From positions 62,001-126,000 of the forward strand of contig MU405274.1 in the NCBI GenBank assembly GCA_022836615.1: 64,000 bases of DNA, given 5' to 3'. Position 1 is the first letter of the stretch; each line of letters begins with the position of its first letter. The stretch is from Annulohypoxylon bovei var. microspora (Eukaryota > Ascomycota > Sordariomycetes > Xylariales > Hypoxylaceae). The notes beneath the pieces are model-generated. The model saw only the letters and a list, made by a program, of their open reading frames with translations, was not told the DNA's origin and did no database searches. Both the position numbers and the translations under genes were made by a program. Shown in pieces: positions 1 through 11,642 of this stretch.

Positions 1-698
1 ACGACGCCAGATACGGATGTAACAAGCGATGAGCTTTTTTCGGTCGACTACCTATTGGGAATGGAGACCCCTGAATCTCGCCTTGTTTCGTCTTTGCTTA
101 TTATATCTCACATTATGGTCCCCATTGGCAACATGATAATAATAATAGACCTTTGCATACAGTGGCTGAACTAGGAACCCGTATCTGTGCGCTGTTATAT
201 GGGTGTATGTAAGGGAGAGATGTTTGCTAGATAGATCTCTTAGCTTCGTTAGCTCTATACTTCTATCATCCAAAGAGATCTTGATCGATTACTCGGGACG
301 GGCGGTTGGATCTTCCACATTCATTTGAATACCTTTTCCGATGCCGGCAGTGTATCATCCTGATACCAGCTCAAAAGGCCATACTCTAGCTTGAGCCTGT
401 AATCGAAGCCAGGAGGTAGGTAGTTTATGAACTACATGTTCGAAACGTGAACAATAATATGGTTGAAAATCAATCGATTCTATCTTTGCTATCTGAGCTA
501 AAAGCTACAATTGAAGTAAAAGTTAGGTACCTAGTAAGTAATCAGCCAGTAGATATGAACTTCCCATACTGCGACAGCAAAGCAGAGAGGTACATAGCAG
601 AGCTAATAGTAGAGCTATCTAGATCAGCATCCATGAATCTTTAAGATAATCCCATTGTGAAATAGTCAAAGCTGGATTTTGCAGATTTTGCACACCCA
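1..698. other. intergenic, no gene seen
   Basis: This is the 3' flank of the SNF2-like gene. It holds only short open frames (the longest about 65 codons, at 447-644) with no recognisable protein character, and no repeat or RNA gene was noticed. Confidence 0.5.
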
Positions 699-3600
699 CT
701 AATGTGACTGTGCGGGAGGCGCCTCTTCGTCGCCGTTGTCGCCGTTGTTACCGTTCTCGCCGTCTTCGTTTCCTTCCACCATCTCGTTGTCGTCATCCTC
801 GTCCTCGGATGCCATCTTCCGCCATTCTTCCTCATCTAGATACTCGTTCATGATATCATCAAACTCAGCATCATCTTCTTGGTCATTCTGAGAAACCTCA
901 TCATTCGCAGCCTCATCATTTGCAGCATCATCTTCTTGGTCACTCATAGAAACGTCATCATTCGCAGCCTCAGCAGCCTTAGCAGCCTTTTTGGCCTCTC
1001 GATGTTCGGTACGGCTTGCATTAGTATCACCAGACGTGACATCTTTCATAAATGCCGCATCAATCTCAGCCAGAGATAGGTTGTTATCCAGGGCTCGTAG
1101 CTCCCTGGAGTCGATTCTTCTCGCCCGAGCCTCCGCCTTCTCTCGGATGGACTTGTCGATATCCTGGGCCGTAAACTTGGCCTTTCCTAGCAGCATCGTG
1201 AGACGCTCAAGCTTCCATTCCGAGACGAGCATGAAGTTAATCTGAGGCTGTGGTAGCATCTCAATGTTCTTCGCCCCTAGCCGGACCCGCAGCATCAGCT
1301 CCATCGCTCTCTCGAGGACGGCGGATTTGTTGAGGTCTTCGGCTGTCCACACACGCGTGGTGGCGCCTTCGTTTGGTTTGCCATATGATAGCAACCGTCG
1401 GTGGTTGTTCTTCTTGTGCGAAAAGTGACTTCTCACGTCGCTTGGAAACTTCTTGAATTCGTCGTAGTACGCGGCACGTGGCTTGATAAGGAGGAACTTC
1501 TCATAGTCGTCATCGAATAGGTGGGACATTCCTTCATCTCTGATGCGTTTAGGTCGATGTTTCTGTATCTTCACTCCAGATCCAAGACCGTTCAGCTTTA
1601 ATCGTTTTGCTGCTGGCTCCCCTTCTTCATCTTCTTCCCCCTCCTGTTCTTCCTCAGCACCCTTCTTCTCCTCTTCCTCGTCGGCGAGTAAATTCATGTC
1701 TTCCATAAGCTCTCGCGCCTCCGGAGTTTTCCACGCCTCATCGATTTCATACTGGAACAGATTCAATAATTGGACGAGGACCCCAATCATAGGACCTTGT
1801 GCGCGAGTCCCTAATTCAGGAAGGATCTTCTCGACCTGTCGACTCTCGCAGAACTCGTGGTATGAGTTATTGACCTTCAACCGATAGACCTTGACGTCAG
1901 ATGATTGTCCGACCTATGATCGGTTAGTAAATTAATTGGATAATGAATAGGTAAATATCGAATAACTTACCCGAATGACTCGATGTATAGCCTGCCACTG
2001 AACAGGAAGACTATGAGCCTGTGACGCGACTAACACTTGCGCGCAATTCTTGTGCAGATTCGAGCCCGCGAAGCCGACGCTGTACATCTGTATCAGGATC
2101 TGACACGAGTGGTCATCATCGTCATTGAAGCTGGCGATGAGCTCCCTGCGCTCCTGGCCTGTCAAGCCAGCGTGTAGTGTGCGACAATGAACGAGTAGGA
2201 ACTGGAGAACAAGTTCGTAGAAATACGCTAGAATCGGTCTTGACTCCGTGATCAGGAGCTTCTTAATCTTCTCGTTAGGACCCCTGTTAAGTACGTTCTC
2301 TTTGACGTACTGGAGGATGTATCGCAGAACCGGCGACTTGCGCACTGCTAGCTTGACGTAATCTAACGCTACCTTGGGTCTCGGATCATCGGGCTCAAGA
2401 AGAAAATTCGCGAGTAGCATGAAGTTGACATTATTTTCGCGCATCTTCTTGACGTGCTCGGCTTTGGCGCCAAATCCATTGAGAGAGAGCAGCTTTTCAA
2501 GCCGTAAAACGTCTATCGAAGCTGCTGCCAGCTCGAATTGGAGGTAACTTGTGAGAACTGACCGGTGCGTTCTCTTTTGTGGCTTTGCTTTCTTCCAGTT
2601 CTTGGTAGCATCCAGGTACCCCATGAGTATGTCTATGTGGGCCTCTTGATAGGCTTCCTCCAAGGCATGATCAAGCTGAATGTTGACTGTAAAGTTGTCA
2701 ACATTAGGTAGTAGGCCCTCCACTATGATATTAAGTCAGAAACCATTACTGCAAATGAAAAGGCGAATGTTCAAAAAGGAAATCGAACATCTGGAGGTGT
2801 TACTTACAGGAAACTTGTTCCGTACCTTTCCAATCCCAATTCAGATTCGAACTAGGGGCTCTTCGCAAGATTGCCAATGACTCGAAGTGCTTCATGAGTT
2901 TTCGAGTCTCCTGGATGTCGACAGCACTGCTTCCTTTGCTCCGAGAAATCAACTTGGACACTATCGACGGCCTACCAGCGATGAGATGGTGATCATCCCA
3001 CGGGTCCATGTCATCGAGCACTCGCAAGTCCTGGGGTTCTGTAAACTTCTGGGAAATCTTTTCCCATCTGCTCTTGTTCCTCTGGAGAAAACTCTCTGCG
3101 TTTGGCCAAAGAAGCCTCACGGGTCCCATGAGGTCTGTGAGGAGGTTCAGGCACGGCGTCGCCGTGATCAGAAGAGTGAACTGTCTTTTAAGAAGTGCTA
3201 CCGACTTGTAGTACCGTGTGCTTGTATGACGAATCTTGTAAGCTTCGTCGACAACCACGATAGAGAAGCCTCGTCCCATTTTGGTAAATGTTGACCACCA
3301 CTCTGTCTTCCCCCCTTCGGCTTTGCTCATGCATGTCCTTCTCGCCCAGGTGTCTATTGACATCACGATGACGGTTTTAGCTGCTTCATACTTACTTTCG
3401 TCCCATACGTAGCTTAAGGAGTCTGGCCATTCCCTAAATTGTTTAACGCTCAGGATGTCAGTTCGGGGTTGGTCTTCTTTCTTCTGAGCACCGTCTCCAG
3501 ATATGATTATCTGTTTGATGCTCCTGCTGCTACCAAGCTGTTCGATCTCGTCGACCCATTGAGAAGCAACAATATTGTTAGGGGCTAGGATTAGGATGGG

Positions 3601-4620
3601 GCGATATATTGACTCGTCATCCTTGCCCTTCTCGACATTCAATCTCTGGCTTGCTAAGATGTCCAGGCATGCGATCGTTGTTAGGGTCTTCCCGAGACCC
3701 ATCGAATCAGCCAAGATTGCACCGGAATACCGGGGACCGCGTAGTCTCTTCCTGTGTATCCACTCAGTCTTGGTCTCCTTTTCTTGGGTATAAATCTTTT
3801 TCTTCTTATTCCATAGGTGTGGCAGCTTTAGCTTTAGCCGCGGAAGTTCACCAAGGAATCTCGACATGATCCATGCGATTCCTGTGATTTGGTTATCGAG
3901 AAGACCTTTGCGGCCGTCCTCGCCATCGAGTTGGGGGAATAGTGGTGATTTCCATACGGTCAGATTGTTACGACCGAATTTACCGCACCTCTCCATTCGG
4001 AGATATGAAACACATGATTTGATCGGAGGTCCAAGGCTATTCGGCGATGCCGCGACGAGTGCTTGCGCTACGGCGCTCACGTCTTGGACAATATCAGACT
4101 CTGCGTTCTTCGAGCCGTTTGGGTCCTGTTCACCCGTTAGTTGGAAATGAAATAGGTAGATATTTTAAGTTCAAATACCTCAGCATCGATCTCTCGTTGT
4201 CCATCAGCTAGAATAGCATCTACGAGTTTCTTCGGAACTGATCTGCCTATAGTCACGGACTGGCCCTGCATGATCTCACCAGTTACCTGAAAACTAATCT
4301 CAGGCTGATACTCCTGAAGGGCTTCATGAATTACCCAACGAGCGAAGTTCTCATTGTCGATCAAACGAGAAGGGTGTACATCGTGGCCGGAATAAAAATG
4401 CTTGACCTCTATAATGAAGTTAGTAATTACCCCTATTCTATATTTGGGGACATGGATACATACGCTCCACGGTCTTGAATATTCGGTGCGGGTCTAGACG
4501 ACCATAGGTTGTTACATCTTCTTTATGTTCATTGAGATATGATTCGATCTTCTTCTTCCAGTAACTTGACTTACGAACGCCTGGTCGGGACGTCCGCTTT
4601 GGTGCCGAGCCGTCATCCAT
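699..4620 (-). CDS. SNF2-family DNA-dependent ATPase/helicase-like protein
   Basis: Five exons on the minus strand (4620-4464, 4408-4179, 4125-2826, 2722-1971, 1913-699) join in frame to about 1217 aa. The start is the ATG at 4620; the frame is open further upstream only through a TTG. Seen: Walker A motif ADSMGLGKT (about residue 270), a DEAY Walker B box (about 420; DEAH is usual in the family), LLITATP (motif III), and in the C-terminal helicase lobe GFAGSNLHKN followed by HRVIRVGQ (motifs V and VI, split by the last intron). After the helicase core comes an acidic stretch rich in E/D with a basic AAKRLKL patch that could be a nuclear localisation signal, and the C-terminus is again strongly acidic. 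SNF2 proteins use ATP to translocate on DNA and remodel chromatin or act in repair. No RING, bromo or chromodomain was seen, so the subfamily is unassigned. Nuclear location is inferred. Confidence 0.88.
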
Positions 4621-6778
4621 GGTCAAGTTCTGGGATGGGAAGCTTGAGGAAGTGATGTTAGATATTCGAAGGATAGTGATAAATTGTACGATACTTGAAG
4701 GTAACTAGGTAGTGGTAAAGTGCGATATGATTTGGAAGGTCGAAAAAATAATCGTCACTACGAAGCTGTGCTGGATGCCACGAAGGCAAACATTATCAAT
4801 GAATCGGCTGCCGTTGTTAGAAGTTCCCCGGCCTTCTCAAGAGAGACTAGATTATGGGTAAGTATTAGAAGATGAGGTTAATGATGCTGCTGGAGCATGT
4901 TCAAGTCGAACGACAGTGTGGGATTCGAGTCATGCCATGACGAGATGTTAGATGTGAGAAGTAATTGTGTATGAGGAATAGATGTTATTCATGATGAAGA
5001 GATGGTAGGTATGTAGGAGTTAGCTTGAGAGATATCAACCTGGGAAGGCAAGAGGCAGGAGGCAAGAGGTGGGAGATAAGGGAAAAGGGGCGAGAAGAGG
5101 GGGGTTGTTTACTAAAGGGGCGACTACAGCCCTTCTGAAACCTAGTCTGTACTCGCCTTGGATGTTTTTCTATCAATTCCGGAATATTCTCACTGCCAAA
5201 GCAGTAGAAGGACCCGGATCCGTACCAATAGGAAAATTCTGCAAAATCAAGAGGTCAGTGAATTCCAAGGGACGAAAGGGGGAAATGGGTTAATTAGGTG
5301 TGAATTAAATCACAAGTTATGATAGACATCATACTCACCCCCTTTCCAGGCAGTAGGAATGTAGTAGTTTGTTGGAATCTGGTTATTTTGAAGTTGAAGT
5401 GGGATGAATTAGAAAAGATACAAGTTGTAGGTAGAGTGATAGTTTGTGAATTTGGCAATAACCCAATTGCGACATCCCTGATACAGCCAATAGAGACAAG
5501 GAAGTTGCAGGTTCTTAGAGAGATTCGGCGAGTATACTCTATAGTCGGCGAGTATACTCTATAGTCGGCGAGTATACTCTATGGTCGACGAGTATACTCT
5601 ATGGTCGGCGAGTATAATCTACAGCCTTAAAAAGACGACGACGAACAAGGCATAAACGACTACGACAGCGAATATGATAAATGCAGCAGGTGCCATGATA
5701 TGAACTTTTCAGGAGTGATATCATTACTCATTATTTAAGTATCTACCTAGGTAGGTAGGTAAGACTTTTAAAATGCGAATACCAGGTAATACAGGACCGA
5801 TTACCTGTGAATACATGATAGTCTAATGGTAGATAAAACGACGATGCCGTTAAAGACAACGACGTTAAGAAAGTAATAGTAGTAATTGTATTTTAACGCC
5901 CTAGCTGAGACATGGTATTTCTACCCCCATCACCCTTTTCCAAGTCTAAAACTCCAGCTTCAACCTAATATTACCAATTATACTGCTCGTAGTGGGCGTT
6001 AAGATGTGTGAAGTGGTTTATTGGTTTCGAGATCGATAAGCTCTTGAGGCGTTTGACGATTTACGCTAAGGGGGTAACGTTAGGTATAAAGAAAATAACG
6101 GTAGTAACTAAAAAAACGACGATAATAGTAATAGATACCTATAAAAAGCGGCAGAAACTTTATAGAACGACGGTAAGAAAACGACGTTAAAGGATGGCAA
6201 TCGCAAATACAAAAACGACGCCGGTAAACAAAATATGTTAAAAAGATAACACTTTTACAAAGACGACGGTAATATATAAGAAAACGACTATAAAACGACT
6301 ATAAAACGACGTTGGTGAATAAAAAGACAATACTGAAGATGACAACGTCGTTAAGAAGCGATAATATTGACGGCGGATAAGAAGACGACAACGGTGAGTC
6401 TGGCATTAAAATCTCCAATTTCGGATTCGGGGAGGATGGAGGACTGTTGGAGAATCACTGGGAAAGAGCTTATTAGGTCCAAATCGATGTTTGCCGTTTC
6501 ATTGGGAGAAAGAATCTAGTTAAGAGGTAAGTGCAGTCGATTCTACTAACTAGGATATTGCCAACTTTTGTCACTGGGAAGAACAGGTTAGGAAGGAAGG
6601 TAGGCAGTTACTCTCTTTGAAATATGTATGTACAGTAACTGCCCTGCTTGAGAGTTCATGCTTTCCCTCAATTGTGGGTGAGATATTTCATTCAACACAG
6701 CTAATATCTGAGTTGGAAAGTCCAAGCCCCAACCATCTTTTTCATGTTTTCGCCATCCCCACTCACACGAGCATAACT
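4621..6778. other. intergenic region upstream of the SNF2 gene, repeat-rich
   Basis: No convincing gene. It contains a purine-rich tract (about 5038-5107), a five-copy 20-bp tandem array (5525-5624, listed separately) and, from about 5826 to 6400, AT-rich DNA studded with AAACGACG-like words. It separates the SNF2-like gene from the 3' end of the MFS gene. Confidence 0.5.
5525..5624. repeat. five-copy 20-bp tandem repeat containing palindrome GAGTATACTC
   Basis: Five contiguous 20-bp units start at 5525, 5545, 5565, 5585 and 5605. The first two are identical (TCGGCGAGTATACTCTATAG), and the others differ at one to three positions. Units 1-4 keep the perfect 10-bp palindrome GAGTATACTC; in the last it is GAGTATAATC. 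The array lies about 0.9 kb upstream of the SNF2-like ATG and 1.2 kb from the 3' end of the MFS gene. A minisatellite or an array of binding sites for a dimeric protein are both possible. Confidence 0.9.
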
Positions 6779-8999
6779 TCAAACCCTGAATCTGAACCCA
6801 TGTTGAGCGGCATCTCCCGGCAAAGCATTAATAGCTCCCTCAACATATATGCCCTGATCCAGCTTCTTGTTCAACCGGATAAGTATGAAGCGCAAGACTG
6901 TAGCTGCAACCATTGAGAGGAATATGGTGCCGCAATTGACACACATAGCAATGATGTAGCGGGGTGCCATCCTGTCCTCGTACATGTAGGATGCGTAGAT
7001 ACTCGACGCATTAGACACGGCATTGATGAAGGCGAGGGCTGCAGCACGTTTGGCCGGGGGTCGGGGAAGTGTGTTGCTGATCCAGGCGAGAGCTACTACA
7101 AATCCACTGTAGACACCGGGGACCTATTGTGTATTAGAAAGTTGTCGACCTCAGGTAGATGGGGTTGTTTACCATGAGCATCATAGCCACGTATCGAGGC
7201 GCCAGACCAGTGGTCGCAGCCGCGAGGATGAATGCCGCCATAGCAACTATTAACGATCCCATTATGTGCCAGTAGCGTTCACCAGTCCGGTCTGCATGCC
7301 ATGCATTGACGAATGTCGTGATGACGGTCAACACATATGGAGGGCATGTCAGGAGCAACGTGTTTATGTTATTGTAACCCAGGGTTTTGACTACAGCCGG
7401 GAAGAAGTTCGTGACAGAGGCGCTTGAAATGATACCCAAAACTAGGAGTAGCTGTAGATGATCGGTTAGCATGTTTGTGCCGCAAGGCTTTTAGCTGGGT
7501 ACAGACCAAGACCCAGGTTTTCACATCGGCAAAAGCTAATCTAGCCCCCGTCCATAGAGACTGGTGCTCGCTGTCGATCCAATCATCCTCGCCAATGTCC
7601 TCTTCCAGCCGCCAGATAGCAAGGGCCTTTTCTTCCTCAGTTAGCCATGATGTCGTTCGAGGAAAGTTAGGAATGATGAAGAAGGCGCATAACGAGACTC
7701 CGACAGTGATGACACCTTCTATGATGAACAGCCATTGCCAGGCGCCTAGCCCCTTTACACCGTTCATATTTTGTGTGATTCCTGCGGAGATGAGACCGGA
7801 GAAGGCACCTGATATCAGTGATCCGGAATACAGCATTGCCGTCCGAAGCCCTAGCTCCTTTCGTGTATCTAAGAAATGTCAGTTTAATTATATAATAGTT
7901 GCTTTCACACGATTTTAGGTTATCATGAAAATGAAAGGTTGTGAAGTTAGGATTATTGCCACGTACTATAAATAAGTTAGCAACCATGTACATGAAAAAG
8001 GAGATTGTGTCTTAAGACTCTTCAACTTACCACCAACAACTCAGGTAATAGAGACAACCCGGCTATAATACAATTAGCAAGATGTTTGAATGACAGGTTC
8101 ATGTTTTCGCAAAACTAACAAAGTAAGCCGCTTCGACGAAACCTAGGAAGAAACGAACGGCAATAAGACCGCCGAAGTTCTTCACGGAAGCAGTGGCTGC
8201 CGAAATAATGCCCCAGACCGTCATCTATCCTCACTGGTCAGCTCTCTCTCTCTCAGCATCAAATTAAATATTAACTGCGTATAAAATTCATAACATACGC
8301 ATGCTGGGAGGTAGATAGCCGGCTTGCCGATCTTGTTTAGGAACAGATTTGATGGTATCTGCATAAGGAGATAGCTGCAATCCCAATACGTTAGTCTAAA
8401 ATCCTGTGCCGTAGCAGTGCGCAAAGCTGTCCTACCCGACGAATAGAATGCTGACGGCAGTCTATGCAACGTTAAAATCTTCAACTCCAGTATTAATAGA
8501 TCAAGAAATGCGCACTTGGAATTGGCTTGAATTCGGATCTAAATGCAAGTCTTCAGGGAGACCAGCAAGTTTCGCCGCGGCAATATTGTTTCTACGACCT
8601 GTTAACATAGCTCGAGTAGATTGTCATCGTGGGGCAGCTCTAACCGATCGATATAATTCAAAATATCTAGGACACAATTCTACATTAGTTACGATGCGCA
8701 TCTAACGATACTAGATAGGTAGTTAAAGAAGACATAATTCTATACTGACACATAACAATGATCATTGGTAGTAATCGCCAGTCAATTTTTCTCCTTAACC
8801 TCGTCTCTAGTTCAATTCGCTGCTCAGGGGTCAATCTCGCGATGATTTCCGGCGCTCTTAGCCCTCTCGTATTAGCCTGGGCTAGGTTCGCGACATCGGG
8901 CATGCCAGCGGGAATGGCCTCCTCATCTTTGCTAACTGTCGTCTCTTCGTTCGATATTTGCCTCTTGGCGTCGGCTGCGTCGCTCAGTGAGTTCGACAT
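6779..8999 (-). CDS. MFS transporter, anion:cation symporter (ACS, Dal5/Tna1-like) family
   Basis: Minus-strand gene with about eight short introns. The start is the ATG at 8999 (MSNSLSD); the frame extends upstream only through a TTG. Seen in order: a hydrophilic N-terminus with RKIDWRLLP before the first membrane helix, ILNYIDRNNIAAAKLAGL across two splice sites, FVGYLLMQIPSNLFLNKIG, then RFFLGFVEAAYFPGCLYYLS, GAWQWLFIIEG, a cytoplasmic loop with FPRTTSWLTEEEKALAIWRL, and a second bundle of six helices (LTCPPYVLTVITTFVNAWHA and onward). These are hallmarks of the fungal ACS family, which imports carboxylates and vitamins such as allantoate, nicotinate, pantothenate or biotin precursors across the plasma membrane. 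The substrate cannot be read from the sequence. The neighbouring genes give no pathway hint. Confidence 0.85.
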
Positions 9000-10366
9000 C
9001 CTCGGCAAATCTAGTAATTTGGAGTCTTTAGACTATCAAATATTTCGATGTTGAAGTTTTCACGAATTTGGGCGGACGGTCAACATTTTATTATTTAGCA
9101 TCCCGACAAAGGACGCCCAAGGTAGGTACGTCCGCCAATCCGATAGCCGACCTGGAAAGATATACCTGCAGCTTTACGGCGCAATACGACGCTGCATATC
9201 AGCCGTCACCTACAGGATTGCCCATCTTCAAGCAGGGTTTGCATTGAGATGTACGTAGCCGAGCCGATGTTTGGTCAACTAACTCACACTCTCTCGAGTA
9301 CTACACCTTGGCATAGAACTAATCCATTTTTCAGATGAATTACCTGTCCGATTCGTTACATAGTAGGAATCGAGTCGCCGATAATGATCTTTGGTGATGA
9401 AGTAAAACATGGGGTTTCGCGCACTAAGCGGATAGGGTAACATCACAGAGGTCATTGATTGCGGGTGAAGAGAAAAAACCCCTGCTAGCCCTACTATCCC
9501 CTGCCCAGATGATGAAGCGGGTTACCGAACCCCAGAGCGCGGGGTTAGCGGCCGTCAATTACCAGAGACGCTAGCTCAGAACGGAGACAACTCTATCAAG
9601 TAAAGCTCTCATCATACTATGCCCACAACAGCTAAGGGCAAAGCTCAAAAATACGGCATAATCCTGATTGGCCTCTCTCAGACATACGGATCAAGTCTGT
9701 TGCCGAAAGGACACCCGAAACGTGGGAAATTACGTAGCTGGCAGCGGTTCAGGGGGTTCTCAGCTCGACCGTAAAATTGGAGAAGTTCTAGCGCTACCGT
9801 AATTGTTCGGGCAATTCGGGATAGCTAAACCGATGGGGCTCGGGACCTACTAACCGATACATTGAATTAGTGATTGCTGATATAACTTCATTTCTTCGGA
9901 ATTTAATAGTGAAGCTAGGTCTGGAGAAAACAAACCTTAAACAGACTCCTTGTTTCACGTTCCTTGCGACAACATCTTCCTACTGGATCTCGTTGGTAGA
10001 ATCAGGGTTGCCAGATTGGTATGGCAAGATTGTTACACGGCTGCGGTGTGAAGTCGAACATTCTCCAATCTAGAAAAGCGGTCAGCTATTGTAACAATAG
10101 ACGAAGCAAAAAAGCTACACGTTGGATACCTTGGCATCGCCTTTCCATCAAATACTAATCGGACTTATTAGCGACAAGACTGGCATGTCTTGACATGAGT
10201 TCTTTGCCTAGCAAGTTGCTGTCTATGTCATTTCCAGCAAAAACCAGCTGGTTAATAGCTGCACATCGTTACGACCAAGTAACAAGTTTCTCACAATACT
10301 GTTTTGTATTAGGACTAGGGTATCATATGGTGCTCAAGCAACTTGCCTGTCCAAGGCCGCGTTTCT
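9000..10366. other. intergenic: MFS promoter side and 3' flank of the DUF3431 gene
   Basis: No gene seen. The part next to the MFS start carries an inverted repeat with CGG/CCG cores (9071-9136, listed separately). A small perfect hairpin, AACCCC-7 nt-GGGGTT, lies at 9528-9546. Confidence 0.45.
9071..9136. promoter_or_regulatory. inverted repeat GGCGGACG...CGTCCGCC upstream of the MFS gene
   Basis: GGCGGACG at 9071-9078 and its exact reverse complement CGTCCGCC at 9129-9136 lie about 70-140 bp upstream of the MFS ATG (8999, minus strand). Paired CGG/CCG half-sites are the usual target type of fungal Zn2Cys6 regulators, though the 50-bp gap is much wider than in a single classical site. Regulatory use is inferred. 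Confidence 0.3.
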
Positions 10367-11642
10367 TCACAAATTGAAGTCCGATAGCAGTTTCATCCGT
10401 ACTGCCTCGTCCTTCCCTCTTTCGACTGCTTTTTCAAGCTCTTCTGCTAGGATAGCATTAATCTCCTTCAGGCGCCTTCTGACCTCAAACCCCCTTAGTA
10501 GGTCAAGCAAGCCTTCGAGTAGTCCCGTCTTTCGTTCCAATTCCTTCTTCTCCTCCTTGAGGTTGATCAATCGGGTCCTGCTTTGGGGATCGAAGCAGAT
10601 GTGGTACATCTTGCAATACGCCTTCCACTCGACCTCGCAATCCACTGCCTTGCCTACGAAGAGCCATGGCCACATATGTTCCCAGACTCGTCCCGAGATA
10701 TAGTCATCCCAGTGGGTTTGCATCAACCATTCCACTACAATGAGAGTTAGTAATTTATTCTTTGGGAAAGAGCTTTACGAGCTTTGGACATGTCTCAAAA
10801 GCAATAGCTCCTCAATCAGTTTAACTGAGAAGTTTCCACTCCCAAGACAGGCCAAAAAAAGGGGGAAGGAACTCTTGATGTTACATACTGTTGATCCGAT
10901 ACTGGGACTTCGGGTGTCGTCTCACAACATCCCTCGTCGCTGCAAACTGGGAACAACATGGCCCGCCAAGGATTTCGGGGACATCATTAGTGGCGAAATT
11001 CTCGGTGAATGCTTCATACATGTAAGGTTCTTCTTGCTTGTTCCAATCTTCATCGGTCTTGCTCGTGTTGATCCAGTTAGGGCATGCATTTTCCCAGGAT
11101 ACGCGCAAGTTAAAATAATGTCTCTGCAGGACCTCGTTGAGATCTAGATGTGATAAGGCAAATACGAGGGATGAATTCAATGTGCCCTCCACGTGCCACG
11201 GGCTTTCGTCGGCGTGGGTAAAGATGGAGATATCTGGCAGGTTGTCGTAAAAGTCGTGCATGTAAGTGTGATATATCAGAGCCTCACGCCCCTTATTCGG
11301 CACTGGCGGATGAAATTCGGCCTTCAAGTTATCGCTAACATAGCGAATTACTTTTAGATTAGGTATCTGGATATTTTGAGTCCAAGATATGTCGTCCTTG
11401 GAGAGAGTAGCTACGACTAAGTTGATCGTGATGTCGCTTCCGTCGTAGTTCGGTGCTGAGGTAGAATGACCTTTGTCGACATCGACCTTGCTGTGGTAGT
11501 CATCTTGGGATGTAACATGGGGTTGCTGGTCCTGCCAAAGGTTCCCGAGGAGAATGTAGAATGAAACCGTAAGCATGAAAGCTGGAATCACGAATCTCCA
11601 ATGGGGCAACCAGAGGCTGCAAGGGCCCTTTGAGAAATTCAT
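10367..11642 (-). CDS. DUF3431 family type II membrane protein
   Basis: Two exons (11642-10889 and 10734-10367) join as ...RINMEWL... to give 373 aa. The start is the ATG at 11642. A single hydrophobic anchor (about residues 16-33, FVIPAFMLTVSFYILLG) makes this a probable Golgi or secretory-pathway type II protein. The body matches the fungal DUF3431 pattern from memory: NLVVATLSKDDISW near the start, VPNKGREALIYHTYMHDFYD, DISIFTHADESPWH, YFNLRVSWENACPNW, EILGGPCCSQFAATRD, and in exon 2 SGRVWEHMWPWLFVGKAVDC. DUF3431 is a family of unknown biochemical function, sometimes compared with glycosyltransferases. Unusually, the last 60 or so residues form a charged, probably coiled-coil tail (EEKKELERKTG, EELEKAVERGKDEA). 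Confidence 0.8.

Noticed and set aside
447..644. 65-codon open frame with ATG on the plus strand
   Set aside because: No family resemblance, short, in the 3' flank of the SNF2-like gene; expected by chance in AT-rich DNA.
4921..4960. GGGATTCGAGTC resembling a tRNA T arm on the minus strand
   Set aside because: No acceptor, D or anticodon arm could be paired around it.
5525..5624. CRISPR-like array
   Set aside because: Units are contiguous 20-mers without unique spacers, and the genome is eukaryotic; it is a tandem repeat.
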